Source of the DNA: Azolla caroliniana
Taxonomy: Eukaryota; Polypodiophyta
Assembly (NCBI GenBank): GCA_043228905.1
Contig: JBHGNT010000002.1
Coordinates: forward strand, 18,786,001 to 18,850,000
DNA length: 64,000 nucleotides
Direction of reading: 5' to 3'
Shown here: piece after piece, positions 44,470 through 56,570 of the stretch
Position numbering within the stretch: the first letter of the stretch is position 1
Layout of the letters: each line of letters opens with the position of its first letter
Position numbers and translations under genes: made by a program
Notes under the pieces: generated by a model
Seen by the model: the letters and a program-made list of their open reading frames with translations, nothing else
Told to the model about the DNA's origin: nothing
Databases searched by the model: none

Positions 44470-47400
44470 ATGGTGCCATTGCCATCGCCATCGCCATCGC
44501 CATCGCCATCTCTCCCTTCGTCTTCGTCTTCGTCTTCGTCTTCAGCTCCTGCAGCTCCCTTCCCTCCTTGTTGGGCAAGCACCAGACCTGGCCCCTCTCC
44601 CCTTCGATCCCAGACGAGCTCAGGCGCAGCCGCTTCTGCTCCTCTGCATATCCATCACCTCCAAGACGTCGCTGCCTGGGCCTCCTCCTTCCTGCCCCCC
44701 CTCGCCGCTTTCCTCGGCACCCGCCTTGCTTCCTCCTGCCAGTCTCTCGGTTGCCCTCCCCCACCTTCTCCTTACACCGTCTGCGAAAGGTAGGCCTGCC
44801 CTGCTCGTCTTTTTTTTTTTTCCCTTTCAGTCGTGCCTTTCATTGTGTTTTCATCGCTTCTGCATTGATTTCTTTGTTTGGTTTCTGTACATCGTTGAAA
44901 TCTCGTGAAATCTGTCCTTTATCCAGTGTATCTGCGATAGATCCTTTTCTTTTTGCTTACTTTCTTCTTCTTCTTCACCCTGCTTCTTTCATCTGAGCAA
45001 GATGTGCCTTTTCTCGGATCATCACGTCGGCTGTGATGCATCTATCCTCTTTCTTTCAACAGGGCATCAGATCGTAAAATGTGGTTTTTTTTTTCACGAT
45101 GTCAGACATTGATCCATGTACTTTTAGCTCGTTTCACCTACAGCATTTATTGCACGTACTAGTTAAGCCATTCTGCTAGCTTTTTAATGCCTTGTGATCG
45201 CATGCCATCTGTTTAATCGTTTTTACCTCACTCCTGAATCGGTATATATAGTAGAAGAATCCTTGTTTCTTTCATTATGCTTGTTCTGCATCCTTTTCTT
45301 GTTATTTTTATTTATTATTGTTCACGCGTCTTTTCTTTTCCCGTTGGATCCTTTGCTTTTTAGCAATGCCCTTTGTGATTTGCATTCCTTCACATCTCAT
45401 GCTTCCTTTTTCGTTTCAATTCATCATGAGATTGTGAATCCTTTTCCATGCATTTAACTTGTTTACTCTTTACACCATTTCTTGCTATTGTTATTTGTAA
45501 AACGTCTTGATTTCTTTGTTTTCTCGTTGTGACAGATGTGAGTCTATCCTTCTTGTAGGATCCAACTGCTCAGTACGTGTTAAACCTCGTAAAACTCCAT
45601 CTTCTTCCAGACGACGAGCCAGGCAACATCTCAACAGCATTGTGTACTCCTGTCATTATTGCTCTTTTGAAAATCTGAATCCAGGCACCCAAAAAGCGTA
45701 TGTAAAAGAGAAGCTGTCTGAATTAGTTGCTTGTAAAAATAAACTTACTGAGGAGATTCAAGTTGTTAATGTTCCCACTCCGGCTGCTCTGTCACAAGCA
45801 AAGAAAGTTGGAGGTATTGAGGCATTTCCTTCTTCACCAGTAACCCCTGGAAGTATCGGAAAGAAACTCAAGAGGAAAGGATGGTTGTCGCTAAAGGATT
45901 TGGCTGCATCTTCAAATGATTCTCGTTCTTTGGCAAATAAGGAGTCTGTATCTATCGAGAAACTAAGAAAAACTCCAAGTGCATTTCAAAAGAATTCCAC
46001 AGATAAAAGAAGAGCGAAGTCAATGGTTTCTCCGAGTTCTTTCTCACATCCGCTATTAATTGAAGGTGAGCATATTGTATTCCAAGCATGTATGGAAAAG
46101 TAGTTTTATATGAATTTATGGTCTTTAGCAAATATACTATTCTTTCGGGAAAATAATGACATTTAATGACTTGGCAGATAAGTTGGTTGAAAGGAACTCT
46201 GCACCCGGTTTAGTTTCGGCTATTAATAAAACTGTAGGGGATGTGGATATGAAACCTACAGAGGATCATTATGGTAAAGAATCTGAGCAATTACATTTAT
46301 CTACTATCCCAAAGACACAAGCTGACCACAATTATGAACGTTTGCATGAGTTCTCTATGTCTCGAAACAATGGAAATAAGGTTCCTAAATCACGATCTCC
46401 ATCTCCTGGTAAAACTGATGATCATGAAAACGATATGGAGATAGAGAGGTCTGGGCAAACTAGTTCGAATTTGCTTCTGTCTGAAATACAGAACAAGGAA
46501 AATGAAGAGTCCCATATACTATGCAAGGATTTGATTTGTATCCCTACGAGTTTGGAATTTACTACGTCAATGAGGGCAGCGGATGATGATGATACAACAA
46601 TGAAACATGCTGTTTCTTCAGATATTGATGGAGAAAAGCTTGTTATACAATCACAAGAAATGTTGAATCCAGGGAACATGCAGTCTGACAAAGAGAAACT
46701 GCTGTTAGCTGAAGTAACAACTGGTGTAGATCCCATTGTTAAAGAAACTGAATATCGTGTTGAAGATGATCACTCCCCCAGGCATGATGGAGATGAAGAG
46801 ATTGCCGAGAGAGAGACACCAGGTTTAATGGTCGATGATACTGCAGATGTAAAAGAGATCATGGACGTTGAAACAACTGGATTTCAAACTACTGATAGTA
46901 TGTCTGCTTGCGAAGATAAATGTCCCAAAATCATTGAGGAATTAGTATCCCAGATTAAGGATCCCATTGCAACAGTAGGGATCAGAGGAGTTGAACATGT
47001 TTCTGCAGATAGGACTCTTGCTGAATCTGAGACCACAGATACCAATGAATCACCATCGTCCATAAAGGTTTCCGAAGCTGAAGTGGCACATGTTGATTCT
47101 AACGTTTTGGAACATTCTAGACAAGATAATGTATCAAAGGATAATGGCCCATCTGGTGTTCTTAATGAAGTTATTGCTAATTCTCATCTATATTCAAGAG
47201 TGCTTGATCCCATGGCCGAAGCATCTCAATTTCATGTTAAGTCTCCTGACAGAGTTGAACATAGTGAAGTTCTTCAGAGAGGACATGCAGTACAGCCCAT
47301 TGCACAAGGAGCCCACGTCACTGTTGAATACCCCATTACAAAATATGAAAAGAATGTGGATACTCATCCATTGAAGGGGACACTTAGCGCCTTCCCTATC

Positions 47401-48992
47401 CCTGCCAAAATTTCTGCACGAGAAGGGGTAAATGATACTTCCAATGGTGTTGATATGCAGACTTCCGTCCAAGATGATGTGAATAAGGATTTTGAAACAC
47501 AAAGTCTAGTATGCTCCAAGCCTTCTGGAGTGTCAAGTCAGGAGAATGCAAGGTCTTTTACAGAATCAAAACTCTTTGCTGCCCTGCAAGACAAATCTCT
47601 CCAAAAATTGGAGGAGACATTAGACAAGGTTAACAATACCTTAGCTGCTAGGAAACAAGATGTAGAGCTTTTAGTTGACTTGCAGAAGAGTGTCAGGTGT
47701 GTGTTATAAACTTCATTGGATCTATTAGAATTTTTTTGAAGTTAAATGTTATGTTTGATGTTAGTATTATTGACATTCACATGATGTTTGCTCTGATTCT
47801 TCTCCTCTTTTTTGCATGTAGTTTGGATTTAAATTTAAAAAGTTTGTATATATATATATCCCTGTGAATTGTGTTTAATTGACCTATAATATATAGCTAC
47901 GACAGAATAATAATTATGTCAGTATTTAGACTAATCTTCAAGCTCTGCAGGAAACAGAATATAGGGAGACTCAAATTAGAAAATTTGTTTTCTTCAAAAC
48001 ACAGCGATATTGAGGATAAGCTATCAGTTCTGGATGCAAAATACCATTCCATTGATCAGAAACTCTCACAAATTCCAGTGAGTTAAATTGTACACGGTTT
48101 GGCATCGTATCTTTAATTATAACTATTGTTATAATGTTTCTGGTTAAATTTATTTCTACTGTTTTCTCAGAATCTCCAGAATGAGATTCATCACTTATCG
48201 GATCAAGTCTTGACGGTAACCAATGCAGTAAATCAGCTAAAAGAGGCATTGAAAGAGGGTCTTATTGAAGCTAGTGCTGCAAAATCAGATCAAATTTTGG
48301 AGTTGACAAAGGCATTTAATTGGCTTACAGACAAACTTGCTTATCAATCTCCTCCTAAACTGGGTATCTTCTTCTCATTGTTTTACCAATTTCATTGGGC
48401 TTCTAAACCCGAAACCCTAAAACCTTTTGATGTATTGTTAAAAATGGATCCTATGGAGAAAGATGATTGAAATACATCCATTAGTGAAGGTCAATGTCTT
48501 CTCAACAGCTGCCACCATTGACCGTGTTCTTTTATTGTGTTTATGTTTCTGTTATGGTGTTTTATGTTTCTAGGTATGGCTGATTATGAATCCTTTCTTA
48601 CAGCAACTGAATCTCTTTAATGCACAGGGGGCAGCCTATTGGAAGAAAGTTTGCCTTCCATGAAAGATGGGCGCAATGGTTCAGCCTATGATGTGGAGCA
48701 ACTGCATACAAATGATGTGGATGTCTTACAAATTGAAGCAGCTAGGAATGTAATCTCCAGAAAGAGGAATGGTGCTAATATGAATGTGACCAGACCTTCA
48801 AAGCGACAGAAAAGACACAATAAAGAAAGTGTAGAGACTTACACTGTGCCCTCAGATAAGGATAGTGAAAATATAGTTTCTATGGCTCCATCTGGGTTTC
48901 CAAATAAGAAGAAACCACATCTCACAAAGATTGGTCGCCACTGGTTCTGCTTGTCGAAGACTAATGGAAAGCTTCACTGTCGGATGATATGA
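44470..48992 (+). CDS. Rpr2/SNM1-type zinc-ribbon protein with long C-terminal extension, six exons
   Basis: Exons by splice sites and frame: 44470-44789, 45536-46065, 46178-47696, 47951-48077, 48171-48363, 48628-48992; the lengths sum to 1018 codons with the stop. The N-terminus is Ser/Pro-rich, then helices (FLPPLAAFLGTRLASSCQSL) lead to a zinc ribbon: CERC at residues 105-108 across the exon 1/2 junction and CHYC at 146-149. This is the pattern of the Rpr2/Rpp21/SNM1 family, whose yeast and human members are protein subunits of RNase P or RNase MRP. The next ~500 residues are acidic and low-complexity. Exons 3-5 encode a probable coiled coil (LQKLEETLDKVNNTLAARKQ; DQVLTVTNAVNQLKEAL). Exon 6 has basic KRQKRHNK, a candidate nuclear signal. 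I do not recognise the C-terminal half. AATAAA at 49060 is a likely poly(A) signal. Confidence 0.72.
44479..44545 (+). repeat. adjacent in-frame hexanucleotide microsatellites in exon 1
   Basis: About five CCATCG units code Ser-Pro, and after a short gap about four TCTTCG units code Ser-Ser. Copy-number change by whole units would keep the frame. Confidence 0.85.
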
Positions 48993-49951
48993 GAAGCAAA
49001 AATAGAATGGTGTGTGGAGAAGACAAACGGGTACGTTCATCACTACTTGTACATTGAAGAATAAAGTTGGTCGTAAATAAGCTGGTGTGGATTTGCAGAT
49101 TTCCATTTTGCAGATTTTCCGTTTTGAGCAGAAGAGATTACTTTGGAAAATTTTGTATGAGGCAGAGTAGGTACTTGCTTGCCCCCAAAGGGTAAAGTTT
49201 TTGTGTCAAAAATGAAGTACACTATTTTATTGGTCTTGTTTTTTGAGAGTGAAAACTGAGCAGAGACCTGTTCTCTCAGATTTTTGTTAAAGTGTCGTCA
49301 CTGGATTATTATCTCCCAGATTTTTGACAGTAAGTGTTGTCATTGGATTACGAGGCAATAAACAAATATATGGTCTTATATAATAAAAAAGCATGTTTCC
49401 AAAACTCTATTAGGGATTGCCTATGAAATTTCAAGGGAAATACATGGTTCATATGTTGTGAAGGTATGATTTATGTTTTTGGTTGCAGTTTTTTAGTGTT
49501 GAGCTTGTGAAATTTGTCTTTACTTGTGTTGAAAGGGTTCGAGTTATAACACCTATTACTATCAGGTGCCAACTTCACTAAAAACACAGATTCGCTTCTT
49601 GCTAATGAGCAATGATCATAATTTTAGTATGAACCTCTGATTTTCTTTGGTAAGCATATTATTTTAAGTATTGAATTATCCTTCGTAATAAAGGTGATAT
49701 TTCAATGATCTACAAAAGTACATGGTTATGGTGTATAGCCATGACAAATGTACGATAGGATTATTGTTAGTCAGACATGTGAAGAGCTCCAAATAACTCC
49801 AAATAACTTACATAACAATTATAGCTTGTTAAATTTGTATTTTTTTCTGAATGCTTAATATTAGCAAAATTGATGAGGCTAGTCTGTTTCTTTTAGTCAT
49901 AATGTAAATGGGGATACGTGGTGGTAACAATATTGTTTCAGCCCCTTAAAG
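48993..49951. other. 3' flank of the Rpr2-domain gene
   Basis: AATAAA motifs at 49060 and 49358 lie within likely 3' UTR. The rest is AT-rich without a gene or repeat that I recognise. Confidence 0.5.
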
Positions 49952-50452
49952 TAACAATTGGCAATGGTTCGGTTCAAGAGTGTCAAAACCAAATTGTGTT
50001 AAAACCGAAAACAAATTTGAATCGAATCAAACTGAACCACGAAAACATTTAAATTGAAACCGTTTAAACCAAAACCATTTAAATTGAACCGTTACAAAAA
50101 ATCTAAACTGCAACCATTAATCCATGAAAATTGCATTTTCATGGTTCGGTTTTGGTTTTCAAGTTAGGTCAAAATTCAAAATGTAAAATTTTTATTTTTT
50201 TAATTATTTCAAATTTTTATTTAAAAAATTTAAAATTTTTTCCTAAAATGTGAGAATTAGGCTTAAAAGTGATAAAGGTTGTTTAATTTAAAAAAAAAAT
50301 TGTGACAACCCTAAACCATCAATTTGTTTTAATCGAACCGGACCGAACCATTCATCCCCAAAACCGAACCGAATCGAACCATTAAAAAAAACTTGAATTT
50401 TAACCAAACCGTTTAAACTGTTAAGTTGTTAAGTTTTAGTCGCTGGTTGTTA
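49952..50452. mobile_element. hAT-type MITE with 8-base target duplication
   Basis: CCTTAAAG stands directly on both sides (49944-49951 and 50453-50460). The ends are imperfect inverted repeats: TAACAATTGGC at the left and TAACAACCAGC on the opposite strand at the right. Subterminal regions are packed with GGTTCGG on one side and CCGAACC on the other, as in many plant hAT MITEs. No transposase ORF, so it is non-autonomous. Confidence 0.82.
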
Positions 50453-51002
50453 CCTTAAAGCATAATCAACTAAGGTTAAACTCTCAAATTGCAGTTAGAT
50501 GTTATTGAAAGATTGGCATGGTAATTTTATACGCCTTATAGTAACTAGGTTCTATGTGGGCTTACAAATTATTCCTTTGAAGTGAATTGTTGCATTCAAA
50601 TATCTTGTTGGTAGGGTTGAATCTTCGTGGGAAGAATGCATTGTAGATTGTAGAGGGACATAACTCATTTGAGGGGAAAAATGGCCGCCATTGGCCTAAT
50701 AGTTTATGCATTCAACTTGATAAATGGTTGATGAATAATGTGTACATTATCTTTTATCTTGTCCTTCAACTTGGATATGCCATCAAATGAAAGGTGTTGC
50801 TAAAAATGATATCATAGTAAAGGATGACTTTGTATGATTCTTTCATTGAGCCAACATCAATATATGTATTTATATCTATATATATTAATACTCGCAACAT
50901 AATTTGAATTGTGTTTCAATTAGAAGGAAATGCATACATTGGAGAACCCCTACTTGAGAGGTCTTTGAACTTTGGATTGCATTAGTTAGTGAAAAAAAAT
51001 GT
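50453..51002. other. region between the MITE and the transporter 3' end
   Basis: AT-rich, with no supported gene. It includes the 3' flank of the minus-strand transporter gene. Confidence 0.5.
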
Positions 51003-53552
51003 TTACAATTGTGCATGTATCCTCTCTTCAACAAAACTTCTGATGGAGAACGCCGTACATATGACCCCAACAACACAAGATATGAGAATCAAACTGATAC
51101 AAAAAAATACTTCAAGGCGTGGTAGACACCCTCTCATGAGTCGAAGGTAGAGCAAGCAAGGAAATATGATGCATATGCTAATACTAAAGGTTGATCCAAT
51201 GAGTGCAAGAATGTAGCTAAAGAATGGGAATAACAAAGCAACTAAAAAGACAGAAAATGTAATGGTTGTGCGAGCCATAATGGATGTAGCGAGGAAGGAC
51301 CTACTTGACGGTGACAATGGGATCAGTCTATCCACTGCAGACGACACCGGTGAAAGCAATAGAGCAAACTTTGTGATTGGTACTATTAATATTAGCCATG
51401 ATGCCACCATTGAAGCTATATATTTAGATGGTAGGTTGAGGGTGACTTGAGAATTCACATCATCACCAAACATAAATGCCCCTAGTAAACCTAACCCACC
51501 ATAGCATATTGTTGCCATGCTAAAGCTAGTTGTGATGACCTGCAAATGCAACACATCATTCAAATCACAACAACATGAAGACAACATTCACAAGACGTAC
51601 ATAATGATACTATACAATGTGTTTATACATCCATTAAAAATCATGATATCAAGAAGTAAAATAATATATAAAAATTTGATAGTTGGGTGTGATAGTGTAG
51701 TGGCAAAGTTTAGGGGGGTTTGAAATCAAGGGTTCCATTTGTTATATTAACTATTATAAAGAGCATTTAAATTTTGATCTTAAAATTCCATTTGTTACAT
51801 TAACTATTATAAAGAGCATTTACATTTTGACTTTTAAGTTCAGTTGGCATTATCAACTATCAACCAACAGTTTTGTCCTAAGGAAATTTAAATTTGATTT
51901 CCATAAGGTTTGTGAATACCATGTGATCAATGTCCACAAGGTCCACTTGCGACGAAAGCAATGATGACAAATTACATGAAGTCTGCGGTTAGTTGGCGAA
52001 GGATCATTAAGATAACGAACCAATATCCGATGTATATCAAGAATATGGCGGTGACCCCATAGGCTAGCGTTTTTCATGCCTCCCTCATAAAGTTGGAACT
52101 TGGGGCCATGATTATGTTTCCAGGTTTTTGAAAAATAATGAGGGATTCCCAGTAGCTTATGATGGAAGCAAGGTTCATAAATAAATATCATTCAGATTTG
52201 GACTTGGAGATGTGTATATATGTACATAATTGATTGGTATATATCATTTCCTATTCAGCTGACATTAATAACTATTATGTAGTTTGTCACTATTCATTCA
52301 TATGTAACTGACTTTCAAAATAATGTTCGTGATGTTTCCCATTTTAACCCAAAAAAAGGGTGCTCTGGCAAACCAAAATGAATGTGGAAAAACAAAAACG
52401 TTGTCTTGTAAAACACAATGGTATGGGTTCAATAAATCACAATTTGAACAGCGATTGAATCGTCCATCCGATTGCTGCCACAAAGTTAATTAACACACTT
52501 TGAACATTAACCGACCATCGCTAGCTAATAAAAGCTTTGAATCGTGAGAGTGGAAAATAGTAACACCATTGCATTTGACACAATTAACTAACAAAACACA
52601 ATCCGATGCATGACCATGATTCAGTTTGATGCAATGCAATGAGAGATCGTATGGAAAAGAATCAGGAAAGCTATATATAACCTTGGTGAACTTGGTTCGA
52701 TCTTTCATGGAGAGGTAAATGCTGGGAAGGACGATGTGGCCACTGTAGCAAAACAAGAAGATGGAGGTGGAGACAGGAACCTGAGCAAGGTGAATGAAAT
52801 CGAGATTTGAGCTGGAGATTGCGATATCATGGCCCCCCACAATCGCAACCCAAATGACACACAGAATTACTGCCGCTATGGTAATGGTAGAGGTCATCGA
52901 TGTAAATGAGAGTGCTCGAAGATCCCGTAGCCATGTCATCGGAAGAACCACAAGCATTGCCAAGGATGTGAGAAACCAGCGACTGCTGAGAAGCACGCCG
53001 GTCTCTCCGATTTGGTACGATACAATCTGAACTAGATTGTCCGCTATAGACACTGCGTAGCTTACTAGGCACGAATAGATTTCGAGGTAGAAGAGAACGA
53101 AGAAAATGATCAATCCCTTCTTCCCGAATGCTTTTTCGGCAATGTCATCATAGGATCGGAGATCGGAGAACTTGTCTAGGCAGCGCTTGAGTAGGATTGC
53201 AGTGTAGAAGTAGACAAAAGGCACGGGGAGGAGGGACAGGAAGATTATGCACCAGCCAGCAGTTTGGACAGCATAAGGGGATGCCAGCATTCCAAGGCCT
53301 GCACAATATATATTATATAGTGTCAAGTCAATTAATTAACTTAGATTAATTTGAACATAACCATAAGCAGAGAGGGAGGAAGGTAATGTTGAATTGATGT
53401 ATACCCAGAAGGAGACTAAAGCAATTGAAGAGGGCATGCCAGAAGGACGACTGAGCAGAATGAGAGTTAGAAGGATCACAAGAAGGATCTGAAGAAGAAG
53501 GTGGAAGAGGAGGAGAAAAAGAAGAACGACGCGTTGGAGAAACAGTGTCCAT
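51003..53552 (-). CDS. AVT1-like vacuolar amino acid transporter, three exons
   Basis: An amino acid/auxin permease family protein of the AVT/SLC32-like branch; AVT1 members move neutral amino acids across the tonoplast by proton exchange. Exons (minus strand): 53552-53405, 53298-52682, 51539-51003, all GT-AG with matching phase, giving 433 residues. The first ~35 residues are Ser/Pro-rich and cytosolic. The conserved start of the permease, LLGLGMLASPYAVQTAGW, spans the exon 1/2 junction. About ten or eleven hydrophobic segments follow, including FCYSGHIVLPSIYLSMKD and YGGLGLLGAFMFGDDVNSQV, the latter motif highly typical of the family. Length fits an AVT protein. A TA-repeat at 53585-53602 lies only about 35-50 bases upstream of the ATG. 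A tandem array and a hairpin lie further upstream. Confidence 0.87.
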
Positions 53553-54144
53553 AACACAATACACAATAGAAGAGGAAGAAGAAGATATATATATATATAT
53601 AGATGTAAATGTTGTTGTGGTAAAGCTATTATATAGAGTAAGAAGAAAAGATAAAACACCACTATAATTACCTTAGGATAACAATATATAACAAGAAGTA
53701 AAGCTATTATATAGAGTAAGAAGATAAAAGATAAACCAACACCAGAATTATCGAGGTTCGGTCAATCAGCCTACGTCCTCGAAAACAACAAAACAATATA
53801 TAACAACAAGAAGTAAAGCTATTATATAGAGTAAGAAGAAAAAAGATAAACCAACACCAAAATTACCGAGGTTCGGTCAATCAGCCTACGTCCTCGAAAA
53901 CAACAAAACAATATATAACAAGAAGTAAAGCTATTATATAGAGTAAGAAGAAAAAAGATAAACCAACACCAAAATTACCGAGGTTCGGTCAATCAGCCTA
54001 CGTCCTCCAAAACAACATGCTCTATAATTGTTAGGACGCGTAAGAGGAAGCAACACGTATTACTATAATTGGGAAGCGTATGAGGAAGAGAAGCGTATTA
54101 CCACATCCCCAAACTATGTGGGATAAAGAATGGGTCAAAAAGCT
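53553..54144. other. transporter upstream region
   Basis: It holds the TA microsatellite (53585-53602) and the tandem array listed separately. Between 54018 and 54144 I see no gene; AAGCGTATTA-like elements are present but not interpretable. Confidence 0.5.
53620..54017. repeat. tandem array, about 3.5 units of 112-115 bases
   Basis: The unit start AAGCTATTATATAGAGTAAG recurs at 53623 (short unit), 53701, 53816 and 53928. The three full units contain GAGGTTCGGTCAATCAGCC and a CGAGG/CCTCG dyad around it. The copies are nearly identical, so the array is recent or homogenised. Confidence 0.92.
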
Positions 54145-54511
54145 AACATTCCTTTATCAGGTAGAGCCGCCTACCCAATGTGAACATGTTGAAACTCCTT
54201 CCTATGGCACTCAATACTCACAAAAGATAAGATACAAATAAGATGTTTGGAATAACAAATGTTCCTTTTCTATCATCGTGCATGTTTTCAAAAGATCCCA
54301 ATTTATTCAAGTTGAATAAATTGGGGTCTTTTGAATTTATTCGAGTTGAATACATTGGGGTCTTTTGAAAACATGCACGATGATAGAAAAGGCACATTTG
54401 TTATTCCAAACATCTTATTTGTATCTTATCTTTTGTGAGTATTGAGTGCCATAGGAAGAAGTTTCAACATGTTCACATTAGGCAAGCAGCTCTACCCAAT
54501 AAAGGAATGTT
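54145..54511. repeat. long inverted repeat (foldback hairpin)
   Basis: The left arm (AACATTCCTTTAT at 54145, through CATGTTTTCAAAAG near 54294) is mirrored on the opposite strand by the right arm ending at 54511 (ATAAAGGAATGTT). The arms are about 150-165 bases with about ten mismatches. The centre contains a second smaller palindrome of CAATTTATTCAA type. No target duplication was found. Confidence 0.9.
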
Positions 54512-54774
54512 GTATCTTGATGCATGAAAACATATGGCTTGCATTCTAATATCGTAAATTTTTTTGTAGCAGAATCGCAATTTGAATGTAAACTTATCTA
54601 CGATTTTGTACATCACAGTGGCGAAAGGTTTATATTCCGAAACTTCTATAAAGTATATCATGTTTCTTCCCTAGGGCCTCTCTTCACTGTCTTTGTTGAC
54701 ATTGCCGATCACTTACCTATATTACTATTATTATTAGTGTGCATGAAAGGGCAAGGAACACCCTTTCTTTAGAT

Positions 54775-55104
54775 ACCCTTTTAGTTATTTTTAAAAAGGT
54801 TCTATGTAAACATTTTTTTGTGTGTGAAAAGAAAAAGAAAATCAAAACATAGAGATGACCATTTTTTTTGAGGAGAAGAAGAAAATGAGAAGAAGAGAGG
54901 GGCATGTGTGCAGAGCTGAGAACGACATTGTTTTGGATAGTTTGTCTTGTGGTTGTTTCCCTCATTGAGGGTTTTCCACCTTAAAATCGTGTGTCATCTA
55001 TCTTGTATCACCTTGTGTATTTTGTGTTTGTATTTGATCATTGCTCCTTAATGTTTGAGCTTAAACACGATGTTTGTTACACTCTCTCACTTCTGTTCCT
55101 ATCA
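54775..55104 (+). repeat. Copia-G 5' LTR (left end not determined)
   Basis: Inferred from the primer site at 55107 (TGGTATCAGAGC, perfect Met-tRNA form) and gag behind it. The segment has LTR-like content (GGGTTTTCCACC, TTGTGTATTTTGTG). The second LTR is absent, so the start is a guess. Confidence 0.5.
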
Positions 55105-55106
55105 AG

Positions 55107-55118
55107 TGGTATCAGAGC
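55107..55118 (+). other. Copia-G primer-binding site
   Basis: TGGTATCAGAGC, the standard initiator Met-tRNA site of plant Copia elements. Confidence 0.85.
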
Positions 55119-55166
55119 GAAGGTTGTGTTTCTTGCTTGATTATAACAGAGGCAAACAAATCAACA

Positions 55167-55697
55167 ATGGTCGTTTTAAATGGCACAAACTATAAAAAAT
55201 AGAGGGGTAAAATGAGAAATTTTCTTTTGTAAAAATAATTGCATTTACGTGTGTTTGCATCAAATAAATGTGAAAAGAAAAGTGATGATGAGTGGTCTTT
55301 TGAGAACCAAAAGGTGTGTGGTTTCATTCGTCGATGGGTAGGATATAATGTCTTGAATCATATTGTGAATGAAACAAATGCAAAGACATTATGGAATAAA
55401 TTAGAAACGTTATATGCTTCTAGAATGGGTAACAATAATTTGTTTTTACTTAAACAAACAATGCATTTGACCTACAAAGACAATAACTCCATTTTTTATC
55501 ATTTGAATGAATTTCAAGGTTGTTTTGATCAGTTGTCTGACATGGGTATGAAATTTGAAGAAGTTCTTGGTTTATGGTTGCTAAATACTTCGCCCGAGTC
55601 ATGGGAAATTTTTGGGGTTTCTCTAATTAATGTAGCTCCTAAGGGAGGTGTAACAATGGAATATGTGAAGAGTGGAATTCTAAATGAAGAAATGTGA
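55167..55697 (+). pseudogene. Copia-G gag (degenerate)
   Basis: The ATG at 55167 opens MVVLNGTNYKK, then stops; the frame recovers at 55239. KTLWNKLETLYASRMGNNNL and SIFYHLNEFQGCFDQLSDMG are typical UBN2 gag. It ends where the Gypsy-H LTR is inserted (after 55728). Zinc knuckle, protease and integrase are missing. Confidence 0.8.
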
Positions 55698-56088
55698 CGG
55701 AGGATGCAAGGAACAACATCATACTTAGTGTCACGACCCAAGCTTCGAAGACAATGTCTATTTTGAAGAAAAGAAGATAATAACAAACAAGAAGATAATA
55801 ACAAACAAGAAGACAATAACAAGATAAGAAGACAAGAATTTGTATTACCAAAAACCAAGATGACAAGGTTGTTGAAGACCAGTGTTGAACTGGTATACTA
55901 AGCAGATCTTCCACTTATATATTGTACATAGGATTGTCCATGATCGCCATTTGGCATACATGATGTGTGCCACTGGGCATACATGCATGCATGCCATTTG
56001 GCGGTCATCTATATGTCTAGTACCCCATAATTCTTGAATAATAATAATATGAAAATATATTTATTCTTGATATTGACATTTTGTGACA

Positions 56089-56570
56089 TCATCCCCTCAT
56101 TTGATGATGAGTTCCATGAGTCGTAATGCATGAACTAGGTTTTGGTTTATGGGGATAGCAAAGATGAAACTCTTGTATAAGTTTTGAGGCATTATTGACA
56201 TTCGCCGCGAGTTCCCATGTTCGATCCTCAGGCATGTATTCAAGCCAATCTACCAGATAATATAACTTATTGCGGATGATCTTGGAGTCCAAAATAACTT
56301 CTACTTCATATTATGGTCCTTCAGCAATTTGAACCGGAGGTGGTGGTGGAATAACCCGATTTGGGATAGAACTTGATGTCCATGGTTCTAACAATGAAAC
56401 ATGAAACACTGGATGAAGATGCATATGTGAAGGCAGGGCTAGACGAAATGCAACATCGTTGACTTGATCAGAGATTACAAATGGACCTAGCTATTGGAAA
56501 TCCAATCTATCACATGGTCTAGTAGTTTTCACATTATGACGTAATAACCATACCGAGTTGGTCGTCGATT
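56089..56570 (-). pseudogene. Gypsy-H integrase tail and chromodomain
   Basis: YLVDWLEYMPEDRTWELAAN (near 56210-56270) is a chromodomain of the chromovirus clade, which steers integration by binding histone marks. Upstream on the minus strand HMHLHPVFHVSLLEP (near 56390-56430) is the integrase C-terminal region. The frame between them contains a stop (near 56312). The core with the DDE residues is absent. Confidence 0.82.

Noticed and set aside
44343-44996. 217-residue ORF overlapping exon 1 of the Rpr2-domain gene in another frame
   Set aside because: Low-complexity Ser/Phe sequence that reads through a clear GT donor at 44790; the frame at 44470 carries the zinc-ribbon code.
52490-52681. 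C-terminal extension of transporter exon 2 past 52682
   Set aside because: Family similarity stops at SMKDRTKFTK, followed by a GT donor; the permease sequence continues in the exon at 51539.
53336-53662. 108-residue hydrophobic minus-strand ORF upstream of the transporter
   Set aside because: Leu-rich reading of a TA/CT-rich leader in a different frame from exon 1.
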